Below the pieces are notes generated by a model that had not been told where the DNA came from, did no database searches, and saw only the letters and a program-made list of their open reading frames with translations. The position numbers were made by a program, and so were the translations under genes. A stretch of 64,000 bases of DNA from Dipylidium caninum (lineage: Eukaryota > Platyhelminthes > Cestoda > Cyclophyllidea > Dipylidiidae), in the NCBI GenBank assembly GCA_017562135.1, contig QEYB01000466.1, positions 1,116,001 through 1,180,000 on the forward strand, in the 5' to 3' direction. How positions within the stretch are numbered: position 1 is the first letter of the stretch; each line of letters opens with the position of its first letter. Of this stretch, positions 14,764 through 26,061 are shown piece by piece.

Positions 14764-15324
14764 TTACTGTTCTTTATCTGGAAATGATTGGCGAATATCG
14801 GTTGGGTCTTTTACGGTTTTAGTCAACCGACGGAGAGTACAAAGGTGGGACTCTAGCTTGGAAATCACCTCTCTGTTCTTCAACGCCTCCGATTTGTTCA
14901 CTCGAACAGCTGAAATGAGTAAAGACGTCGGTTTTTTCCCAATACTCATGCTTCCAAGGCGATGATTTATCCATATCTCCTCAGCTAAAATGATGTTGTT
15001 GAGGTAAGTCGGTGCACTTTGTGGTCTGCTTCCATGTACACTCGTGTCATCCCTAGTGCGCATTTAGTTCTTTCCTGAACCTTTTCCTCTCCAAGTGGAA
15101 TTTCAATGGCATTCGTGTAAAATGCTTTTTCCAGCTGCTCTGCTCTCTAATCCTCTTTCTGACTTAGTGAGTTGAGGTGCTTTTGCCGTCTGTACTGCGT
15201 CCCCCGGGAGTGCTGGAAAGTCACCAACTTTACTTACACGGGGAATTGAGACTGCGATAATTGGACTAAAAAGGACAGGCGAATGTGGAGACATGGGAGA
15301 TGAAGACTCTTGCTTATCACCCAT
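14764..15324 (-). CDS. Predicted 131-residue alpha-helical protein, four exons, no family recognised
   Basis: Four exons join in phase with canonical sites: 15324-15238 (donor GTAAGT), 15146-15018, 14979-14946 and 14909-14764, giving 132 codons with stop. The introns are 91, 38, 36 nt. The N-terminus is Ser/Pro rich (MGDKQESSSPMSPHSP). The middle reads AEQLEKAFYTNAIEIPLGEE, and the tail contains NREVISKLESHLCTLRRL and ends in DIRQSFPDKEQ, rich in charged and leucine residues and probably helical or coiled coil. No signal peptide or membrane segment is visible. I do not recognise the family. The evidence is internal: consistent phase across three introns, short introns like those of confirmed neighbours, and protein-like composition. 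It could still be a chance chain of open segments. Confidence 0.55.
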
Positions 15325-18300
15325 GTTCCACCCGACCACATCTAGCAACCTATTCTACCGCTCATCTCTAAATGGTGTTAAATGGGAGAAAGAGTGCTCA
15401 TTTGGAGATTTTCTTATCATCCAGCACACAATTTACCCCAAGTTACAAGAACCGTTTGTTTGAGGAGTCGCAGGATGCTGCAACACTAAATATCACGTCT
15501 CCTCCCATTATGAGACGTGATTTCTGGTTGAGAGTCTTATTAATGGCCTCTGACATGTTACTCAACGTCTATGCCGATCTCGTGACCTTAGTAACAGCGA
15601 TGCCTTCGTAGTCGCACACGACTTTGGTATTCTTTGAGAAGTTTGGTGAGATGGAAGTCGACCAATGATAAATTCGAATGTGGTTTGTCGCTAATGTCAA
15701 CACTCTCTTTCCCATCTTTCGTGGGTGTCGGCAGTTCGGTGAAGATGCAGTCCCATCATCAGTGAAAGGTTTGAGGCAACGAAAGCCCCGGTACCAAGAC
15801 CAGTGTCTAAATGCGTTCGACGCACCCCTATGCTTCCATCCCTCTCTGGGAGGCAGTCTGACAAGAATAATTCGACAAAGATTTGGATATTTCCTAATTC
15901 GTTGCATTGTAGTAAATTTTTCACTGGCTATAACAGACTTTGAAACTAATTGGAGTCGACGTTTTATGCTTGTGGTACAATCTTTGTGTATATGTGGAAT
16001 ATTAAAGGGAGACGTGACAAACGTCACTTCTAAGGAATGCATATTTTGTGTAAAAATAGTAGCCAATAAGAAGTCTACGTGGGGAACAACCAATCAGGAA
16101 CGCTGCCTGAACTGCCAATCAGCGTTGAAGTTCGCTTTACTTAGTAGTACTCCAAATGTTACAACTTTATCGAGTCCAATTTACTATTTCGATGCAGATG
16201 ACCCTATGAAAACATAGCTTTGGGTATTAACTCTTTGAAAGAAAAATACGTTGTGTGTAATTAACATCGCTTATCTTAACTTTCCACTTACAAGACGACA
16301 GAAGTGAAGATCCGAATAGTCAACTGGGCTGAGGCCTACTTTACTTTATTGATGCTGATATCCACCATCAGGAAAAAAGCCGTGCAGACTGAAATTAGTG
16401 TTAAATGTTCTTCCTTCTAATAATCAGTGACAAAGTGTTTAAATGTTATTGGATATCATTAATTTCTGTACACTAGAACAATTACAATCTGATCAGTTCG
16501 GATTTGCCGCTCAGTGTGGTGATTACCCATGACCGTGTAAAATTTATATCTTGTAACTCATACAGTACCCTTCAGTTTTGATCTTTCGTTGCCTCCAAGG
16601 TAATGCTTCGATTGACCCGCTTTCACTTCAAATGTTCCATACAACAACCCCTTTCACCCCTGGTTTAACCTTAACAGTCTATTGGGCGGTTGGAAGCCTT
16701 GTTTCACTCAATCTAATTTGAACTCAGCCCTAATGTTTTCTTTCACAGTATCTAAGAAAACACCCAGCAAAACATCTTACTCCATTGTCTGTTGGCAATC
16801 GGACTGCGTAATTATGTGCATGATCAACAATGTCGATTTGCATAACTCAAACCATCCGCAGTATCGCATTCCCACTAAACCGGATTATGGTACAAGAGGA
16901 CGAGTCTTAACTGATCACATCATCGGAAGTGGCGATGCTACGTTAACGGAACCGCCTTAGGTACATTCGTATCAGAGAAGCTGACTTGATTTTTCCTTGT
17001 TTTTTGCCTGTCCGCCTAGCAAGTGATTACGAGAGGAGAGTGTTTACCCTCCTTCGGGAATTGGCCAACAGCCACTGGCCGACTTCATGCACTCCATCTG
17101 TTATTGGTTGGTTATAGTAGAAGCCATGACCTTTAGGCCGAGGCGCCAGCAAAGGCTGTTGGCACCTGTTTACTTGAATGATGGATCATAGACAAGATTG
17201 CCTCACTCGGGCCACAAAGTGAGTAGTTGAACCCATTAAAATCTGTTTAATGCGATTCTCGAGTCATGCCAAACACCTTTAGGTCCGTGGGGGAGGAAAC
17301 TCCTGTCGGGGGTGGCATTAGGCCACGGTGATAATTCCACCAAATTGCCCAGTTGAATGTCGGAAACAGTGAATTTACTGGGCAATGTTAGGTTAGCCTA
17401 TCCTCACGTTCAGGGTCGACATTTCATTGGACTTAGACAATTTGGAGGGTTTATTACAAGGAATGTAAAGAAGAATTGGGTGCATTTGAGACGCTTTCCC
17501 GAGTTCACTCGCCCCATAATTCACCTGACCTATCAAATGGACGTCAAGTCATCACCTCATTCATCGGCAATCTCTTTTCCTTTGTGCACCATTTTCAAGC
17601 CACTTTTTATATTATCAGGCCACATCACCGCTATCGGTGTTATTCACCACAGTCTCTAGGTCATTAACCTGGGTGTGATGGAAATCTCCACATAATTTGT
17701 TTCTTATGCCCTCCACTCACTCGTATCAGCGATTCAAGATAGGAGAATTTCGCCTACATCCCCGTTCAGCATCACCATCATCATTCTCACGTCCACCAAT
17801 AGTCGGCTTTGCGTTGCATGCGGCAGTAGCTAGTTAACAGGTGAATTTGTCATAAAACCGGTGTTGGTGTCAATGTCGAGTGCCCTTATTACTCCTAACG
17901 TCGTAATGCGTGGAGGCGGAGGCGCGGGGGGGGGACCGTAACGTGACACCGCTGGTAGCTTGTACACCTTCAGTTGGCGAGACGCCGCCTCAACTTAGCT
18001 CACAAGTAACCCGTTCCAGCTAGTCAGGCGTCTTAAGGTACTCACGCTAGTCCTACAAATTAACCTTGATGCTTTAATGTGTTTTTGGAGGTCATGAGTA
18101 CATGGTGCTTGAGTACACGTTTGTGTGCTTGTGGAGTCTGAGGGTAAATTGTTAATGTTCTGAGGTGTGTAGAGGCTATTCAGGCAGTCATGGGAACCAT
18201 TTTCACTGCACTCAGCTGAGACACGGTGGTGTTAAACTTTTTCCTCGATTACTTTAACTTAAAGACGGCTTCGTCTGCCTCCCGCTCGGTCCGGGGGCAG

Positions 18301-18782
18301 GAGGATAAAGTAGGAGGGCGTAGTGCCTATATTTCTTCTCCCCAGTCCAGTAGACCTTGAGGTGACAAGGGTTCTGTCAACCGCCACGTCAAACTAGTGT
18401 AACAACTTTTTTTGGGGGGGAGAGGGGGGAAAGGAGCCATGTGGGTGTACACAAATGTAAATTAGAGACCTGAGCTACCTGCTCACTGCTGGCTCGCTCG
18501 ATCGCTCGCACACATGTACGAATCTACACGTGTGCACACGCATTGGCTAGGAGAGAGAGAGAGAGAGAATGAGAGGTTACCAAGACATCGGCAATGAAAG
18601 GTGGCACCATCGATACCACGCACGCACATTTCGCCTCTCCAACTCACGTTAACACACGCAGGCTCTGGTAAACACACACACACGAGTGAGAGAGAAAGAG
18701 CGAAACATTCACATACTCAGACATCGGCACACAGTTCTGTTGCCCCTCGACACTACTAAAGTGATCTCACCTTGGCTTTAAG
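15325..18782. other. 3.5 kb without a recognised gene
   Basis: Opposing open frames overlap at 15569-16217, which is typical of chance; neither shows a known motif. An open segment after a good pyrimidine-rich acceptor near 17020 (reads YERRVFTLLRELANSHW) looks protein-like and might be an exon, but no donor or partner exon was placed. GA-rich and CA-rich simple sequence lies at 18550-18700. The missing first exon or exons of the EPS8-like gene may be in this stretch. Confidence 0.4.
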
Positions 18783-21700
18783 GTGTTATCAAGTCGTACA
18801 CCTCTCCACTTGGTGGATTTCTTCTACTTTCCCCGCGCCCCCAGAAGGCATCCATGTCGATTTCAAACACTATCAAATCAGCGCAGAGGTAATAAATGTA
18901 ATCATAATTGTACCAGCCCACAACCCCAAATTTGCCTTTAGTTTGTTTTTTTATTTTCATGTTTTCTTTTTGTCATGTGAGCATATTTAAGAGATTTCTT
19001 TCGCGGATCTCAGTGTGGGTGAAGAGGGAGAGCATCAGCGAGTAGAAAGAGAAGCACTCATAAAATACTATGTATCGTGCATTTTGAATTTTCACTCGAG
19101 AAGGGACTCACTATGACTATTTCTGCATCTTCACATCGAAAATATTATATTGGAAACTATAAAACTAGCGTTTTTGCTTAGTCTATGTTCAACTGCGATT
19201 GAGAGAGACTTATTGCAACGTGTAGTCGGTAGTTTTATTTATAAAATTTAAATACATCCTTCGTATTCATTTTGCAAAATCTTTCCGTGTTTGTATCCCA
19301 ATTGTACTTTACTTTCCATTGAAGCCAGATGAAAGCGAATCATGATATACATCTACATTTCTTGTACAATTTCAAATTGAATCAAAGTACAGATCAACGG
19401 GTTTTGAGAAACATTAATAGGACATTAGGAGATGGACACACTTTTAGGAAAAAGAAGCGCTCGATTTTGGTTTTAAGAATTTCGTTCTAGGAACATTTGT
19501 GTTCCTAAGTAATTAAAACATCGGCGTTCAATAGATAAAGAAAAACAATTTAACTCGTTAGATAAGTACAGGTGCTCATGATAACGCACAACGGCTAAAT
19601 AAACCACCAATTACAGTTAAATTAACTAATTTCTCTGCAACAACAACTTTACTACACGATTCATACCCAATATTTCACCGACGGGTTATTAGCTTTTTTG
19701 CAAATAGGAATTAATGTATTAAGAGAAGATAATATGAGAACTAAAATGTTGTTATATAAGACAAGAAGGATGTTTGTTTATTTCAAACAATCAAAAAGGA
19801 CTTGTAGATCATTTCGATTCATTATGATAAATAATGTGGAAATTGTGCTTTTTGTTTTTCATTTGTATTCCACGTCATTTGCATAGTTTCCAACCTAATA
19901 TTTCCCTTCTTTAATTATACCCCGCACTGTTGCATTATTTCATAAATGGGGCCACTTAAAATGACACGCATTACATTACACTTAAATTGTTTAAAATGAA
20001 GTTCAAATGCAATATTCCCTGGTGCATTGTAAATATTATGCCCCTAGAAATGGTCCACGCACCCGAGGCCTAAATAGTGGAGGCCAGTGTGGTGGAGTCA
20101 ACAATGCCAACGACAAAATATTTTGGCAACAGGAGGCGGAGCACCTGAGCACCCTAGTCACTCCGGCCAGTCGGCCACCGCCCGATCCGGAGTCCAGTCT
20201 CAAGCGTCTCCATCAACTCGCGAATCAGAAACAATTGACCATCACACCAGTGAAACTCATGCTGCGAGAGCACAAACTCAAGAAAGAATTACTTATATCT
20301 AACATAAATACCGGGGTATGTGATGTTGAAATTGTAATGTCATGCGCTGTGACGGTGAATTGGGGAGGGCGGGAAAAGGGAAATTTTGACGAATGGGTGG
20401 ATGAAGGCACTTGGCCATACGGACGTTAACATTGTAAGGTCGAAGGCTATGTTAAAAGCGGTAATGTGTGATTAGAAAAGAAGGAAAAGGACGCAAAGAG
20501 AGTGAGAAACCCTATTGGGAGTTAGTATTCGAAGTCAGTGATTGCAACCTTGAAAGAATGCAATTAGGTTCAGGTAATTCAAGTCGGAAGAGAAGGCTGA
20601 TCGAGTTTCATCATTCCCTATCGCCACGCAACACGAGGAGGGCGGACTGTTGGGTAGCAGTTGGCTATCCATGAGTCTTTTGCACCATCATTTCCCTTTC
20701 CCACCACTCTTAACTCCATTCAACCACATTTGTCCACACAGCAGTCGTCGCTCTACATCTTCCATTCTCTTCCATCGTTTTTTGGAAATTCAACCACGAA
20801 TTCGGGCATCAACACTATTGTCCAGTAGCACTGCTATCCACACTCGACAAAGACGTCCTGGTTGCTGCCCTACTACTGCAGATTAACGTCATCGCCTCAC
20901 ACTCACCGAACCATTGTCTGCCACCGTCTGGCCCCCACACCAATTCACTGCGCTCACCCGCACAGTCAGTGGTTTGTTAGCGCAGCAGCCAGCCAAAGCA
21001 GCTGGAATGTCGCACTTACGATGCCCATGTCAACCAGGCAGTGTGCTCTCACGACTGTGGGAAGAGTAACGAGTCAGTCATTTTAACACAACTGACATCT
21101 ACTGACATTGTCAAAGCATCGGGATGTCATGACTCGTGCAACTTCAGTGGACGAAGAGGGCGTCAGCGCGCCTCCTCGCTTACTCTCTCGCCTCCACTCT
21201 TTGGCCCTTGTTTCTCGTCTCTGTCAGCCAGGGGGTGACAAGCGGTTGCGCGACTAAGCCAACAATCACCTCGCAGATCAGACTGGGTGGCAGAATTGTT
21301 GATCACGGATTTCTCCCCCGGCTCCCACGTGGAAGGTGTACAAAATTGGAGTGAGATCAAGGGAGAGAGAGGACCTGGGTGTGAGAGAAGAAAAGACTAC
21401 GGCAAAAACGTTACTGCTCGACAGACCATCGTGTCTTGAGGATTGGGTCATTGTGGCACCGGTGTAGTCATTAAATACACCCTCCGTTCGTTACCATGCT
21501 CGTGTGTGTGTGTACGCATGTCTTCGTCCTGCAATTTAAGATAGTGTTTGACCATCTGATTCTTTCAATTCCTCTTTACGACGCCAATCATGACGGCTTT
21601 TACTGGCGCCAGCGAAAACCGTAGGTGCTTGCCTGCCTGCCTGCGTGTGTGTGTGTGTGTGTGTGTGTGTGAAAACGAGCCTCGTAAGTCAACACTTTTC

Positions 21701-24700
21701 ACGATTTTGAATTTGATAATAAAAAAGTGTCGCTACTTGACTCTGTACTGGATTAGCGTTACTGAGTCAGTGATCTGGAGTATGCTCGATCTTCTGGGAA
21801 TCTACTTCCACACACAGCGGCATTTACCATTGAGTGATTAGATGATTTGTGGTCTAACGTAAATTAGTTTGTATTCGCGCAAGTTCAAGTCTGTTTGCAC
21901 AATTATTTTTTTTCATTATAACCATGTGTGCTCTACGTATATCCTCTTCACCGAAGCGATGATTTGACTTGTCACATGATGTTAGCATTAGTCTAATCTT
22001 TTACAATTGTTTGATAAGCTTAGCAGTTAATTCCATCAACTTTTAACAGTGAACTTTATTCAACCTTCTACCTTGTTAGAATAAATTTAATGTGACTCAG
22101 GTAAAGGCGGTACAACTCACTCATGATGAAAACAGATTTGAACGATCTTATCACCGGAACTTCCGATTTATCGGAACTCAAAACGGATTTACCGCTAAAG
22201 GCTACCCACTTTAGCCTAGTTACATACGTGGGGCAAAATGAGAGATGATCGAGTATTTTCTTTCCGCAAGGTCCTCATTTAAAGAACTTAATAAACACCA
22301 CGAATCCTAACTTTAGTGCGAAGTAAGTGATTGTTTTACGATTGTACACAGACGTGTTTGTATTTTATTAGGTTGTATGTGAGTGCATTCCACTGGATGA
22401 CATCATCAGCCCCATCTATAAAGAGTCCAACGATCCGGCAGACATCTACCGTAACATTCTTATGTTCAACGTAAATGCTGGCTTGTGCAACAAAGACGGA
22501 CCTCCACAACACGAGATGCACATTTTTCAGGTAGTGTACCTGTAATAGGACCGTTATGAACTCTAACAACCGCTTATTTGTACACTTTCACGAAACTAAG
22601 CATTTATATGTAATTCGAGCTTTTGTGCGCAGTACAGACAATCGTTTTATGCACTACCGGTTTGGTTTTTCCCACTTAGGAGGGCGTAAAGAGCCACAAA
22701 ATTGCTTCAGTTAAGTTTAAAAATGATGCTTTACCTTATTATGATAAAATTTGGAAGGGATAAGCACCAATCTGGCAGGTCGAAATTAGTAACTTCCAAG
22801 CACAGTCTCTACTTATTTGCCTTCAAATCCCGGAGATAATTAGGCCGTTGCAATGAAGAATATACAAACATACCATTTTTAGTGCATTGGTACTCCTGCT
22901 CACGAGGTTGTGGACGCCTTGTTGGACATTCAAGAAGGCGCAAATGAGATGGCGATACCTCATTCGGGTCCTTACTCGAGGTAAGCTATTAGAGTCAAAT
23001 GAAACTGAACGTAGTGACAAGATATCAGGGTGTATATTAATGACTACCACTCAAATGACGCTTTTGTGTGTTTTCAGAGAGCTTTATATAATTCATACAT
23101 TTTCAATGATCTTTGTTTGTCTGAGTCGAGGTCATCCAGCGAAAATTCGTTGACCGATGAGGCAGAAGCACTCCTCCAACCGCCCTGGTGTTTGTTCAGC
23201 GCCTTTCATTGTTTTTAAACGCTACATATTATTAATAGCGCCATATATATTTTAACACGCAAGCAAGTGTGATTAATTACGCCGGAACACGACTTAACTG
23301 CCTTACTGGCTACTCGACACGTAAAAGTTCTTGTCACCTATCAGTTTTAGGGCGTTTTTCTTTAGTAATACGATGGTGTTATTCCTCATCGTAATACTCT
23401 GACCATTATCATTGCTACCATCATGGTTAATAATCGGGCATAGTTGGTCTTAAATTCCATAAAATTTTGTTTCATTAGGCTTGGAAACGAGCCGAATCGT
23501 TCATCTGATAACGAATTTGACGAGAATGAATTGGACAGTAAGTCAAGCTTGAATAACTTTAAAATTATACCATTTTAATTCTGTGGACCTTTATGTGATG
23601 CATTATTACCCTGATTTTAGTTGGCCTATCACCACAGCAATTAAAAGAGAAGAGCTTAGTCGACGGAGAAATTCTTTTGTTAAATATGTGCTTCGATGAT
23701 ATCGAGAGTTATGTTGGGCATATCTACAAGCTTCAAAGAGCCCGTTGTCAAAACTCCTCTCAGACCGGGCCTTCCGATGACAATGTTTCCATCGCCGGAG
23801 GTGAATCAAAGGGCAAGGAGAAGAAAAAACGTCGGTTTATTTTCAAGAAACGTTCTAATTCGCCGAAAAACAAAGACAAGAAGGAAATGCCTCGTGTTAC
23901 CAGTAAGTTACCGAGTAGGAATTCCTTTTCTGAGAACCAGTGCTTCTTACTACTTTCCCGATCAACTATTCGCATATTTTCAAAATTCTCCTTACAAGAT
24001 TCGTTCTTAACTTTTCGCAGGCAATACATCATTGGCTTCTGAGGTCGAGATTCCAATTTCTGATGATGAATTGATTGATCTATTCGAAAAAATTAAATTC
24101 TCCATAATCCTCCTCTCCCGTCTCCAAGGCTATGTGACTGAACCCAATCCGCCGCTGCTCACTCACAAACTTTTCTCTATGATGAAGTAATAGTTTTGTC
24201 ACGATAAAAATTTTTTACTTGCTAAACACATACCATTTTCCACTATTTATTTTTGATTTAAATGTACTATCCACGTATTCGCCTACTATTTCAGTATCTG
24301 TAATCATGTAGCTGGCAGATTTTTATCACAAGGCAGCTCAATTTTGCCGAGAGATCTTTTCGTTGTCTCTTGAAATAATTTGTGTTTATTTATTTGTCAA
24401 TATCAATTTTAGACAACCAATTGATTTTATTCGGAACCCAGGTTCTGGCGAACCTGAAATGGCCAAAAAAGTCATTTCCCCACTATTTCCTGAGTCTGCA
24501 ATCAAGCTTATTCAGAACTCTCTCATTGAACCTGAACTTAGTCTTTGGCGCGAGCTCGGAATTGGATGGTGCCTACCTAAGCAAGTGCTATTTAATTGTG
24601 GGCAGATATGTTACTCTTACAAAACAAGTAGTATATGGTATTTGTTACCGTCAGGGAACGATGGGATATCGACGTCCCAACGTATATTCCTCAGTTCAAG

Positions 24701-25436
24701 TGCGGATTCAAGCCTCAGCCCGATCAGTACCATTACTCGCTATTTGGTGTCCCATCACGCAAAACTAGTACTGTTATCGGTAGTATGGTAAGTTATGCCG
24801 TGAGGACGAATAGCATACAATCAGCAGGATATCCCTTCATATAATTTTTTTCTCAACTATTTTCAGCACCAGAGCGCTTCCAGAGCAAAGCCTAGTAATG
24901 TCCAAGAAGTACGGAGTCATACAGGATACCTTAATTATCTTCGCGACAAGGGAGCAAAGTAAGGCCGATAGGATTGAAATACTTTAGGAAATTGCTGAAA
25001 GTAATCTTAAGGAGAACACTTTTAGAGGCGGATAAATAAGTAGATCCACAGTTAGTCGTATAGTTTAACCATAAGCATTTAATGAATTATCATCTGGTTT
25101 GATAACTTAAGAGTGGACTTTTTAAGTTAAAGAGTATCTGCATTCATTGACTATCTGAAGTACCAAAATAACTTGCTCCGGATGCAACGACAGAGGCGGT
25201 CAGGAGGGACTATGACGAAGTAGATATCCTTCCCATTTGCGTAATGTGTACTGCACTTTCATAGAGTTGCCCGGGTAGTGCGCGATTTCCTCGCCGAGAA
25301 TGACCAGGAGATCTCCTTAAAGGCTGGCGAATATGTGGAAGTACTGGACGATTCCCTGAATTGGAACCATCTTCGCAACTGCAAGGGTGAGAAGGGCTAC
25401 GCGCCCTACACCATCCTCGACTATAATGTGGCGTAA
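18783..25436 (+). CDS. EPS8: EPS8-like adaptor: PTB domain, helical core and C-terminal SH3 domain; 5' exons not found
   Basis: EPS8 links receptor signalling and Rac to actin. Exons found: 18783-18888, 20088-20315, 22372-22530, 22883-22980, 23080-about 23189, 23479-23537, 23621-23902, 24021-24186, 24413-24568, 24655-24787, about 24868-24959 and about 25265-25436; most joins keep phase. The PTB domain starts at CYQVVHLSTWW and continues through LTITPVKLMLREHKLKKELL and MHIFQCIGTPAHEVVDALL. The EPS8 middle region is recognisable in LLNMCFDDIESYVGHIYKL, DELIDLFEKIKFSIILLSRL and DVPTYIPQFKCGFKPQ. The SH3 domain reads ARVVRDFLAENDQEISLKAG, then EYVEVLDDSLNWNHLRN and GEKGYAPYTILDY. The stop follows four residues later, so the usual C-terminal effector (actin-capping/bundling) region is absent. 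The initiator exon lies upstream and was not identified. Gene symbol is by family; EPS8L paralogues cannot be excluded. Confidence 0.9.
20579..20965 (+). repeat. Dispersed repeat, copy 2
   Basis: Lies in the intron 20316-22371 of the EPS8-like gene and matches the reverse complement of 10415-10905. Ordered shared blocks are TCAAGTCGGAAG, an ATCGAGTTTCATCATTCCC-like block, CACGAGGAGGGCGGA, AGTTGGCT, CCATTCTCTTCCAT, ATCCACACTCGACAAAGA and GCCCTACTACTGCAGATT. The order is conserved but many positions differ. No coding capacity was seen; boundaries are approximate. Confidence 0.65.
21643..21671. repeat. (GT)n microsatellite
   Basis: About 14 uninterrupted GT units, preceded by a short GCCT-type repeat, within the EPS8 intron. 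Confidence 0.95.
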
Positions 25437-26061
25437 CGCACCCCACGTCCCCTCCTCGTTTATGGCCATCCTACCCGCCCACCCCTTACTATTATTCTTT
25501 CGAGTGCAATCTCATCAGTGTACTCATCTTCACTGGAGACACTTTCGGACAAAATCGGATTCCCTCACTAAAATATCCGTGATTTTAGTCTTTTGACTAT
25601 GGAAAAATAAGATTTTACTAGCGAAATGTTCTGTTTTGCTTATTCCAAAACCTGACGCGTATCGGGACCGTAAAATCAGAAAATGAGGCCACACCATATC
25701 AGCTACGGTATTGCAGCAGACGCTTGAAATAAGTCACCATGAACAACGGTTCGGTCCTCTTCACCACAAAAGTCAGCCAAAGAAAACTGAAGCTCCTCGC
25801 CCAGACTGTTGAATCCTCGACAGCTTAAAATACACGCAAAGAGCAGAATCACAGCCAACCCGGGTTCTAAAAAATGATTTCACGTGAAGACTTAGTATTC
25901 CCATCTAAAATTTACAAACCCCGCGACACAGGATACACTTTTATTACGCCATACATTGAATTTGATGAAAACATAGGTTCGCTTTGTACAAAATAACTCG
26001 GAAATAAAATTACCCTTCAATATCATCCTCGGGACCAGCTAATTTAACACCCACCGGTTTC

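Noticed and set aside
15569..16217. Long overlapping open frames on both strands (174 and 179 codons)
   Set aside because: They overlap almost completely in antisense, have no recognisable motif, no splice support and mixed composition. Best explained as chance in a stop-poor stretch.
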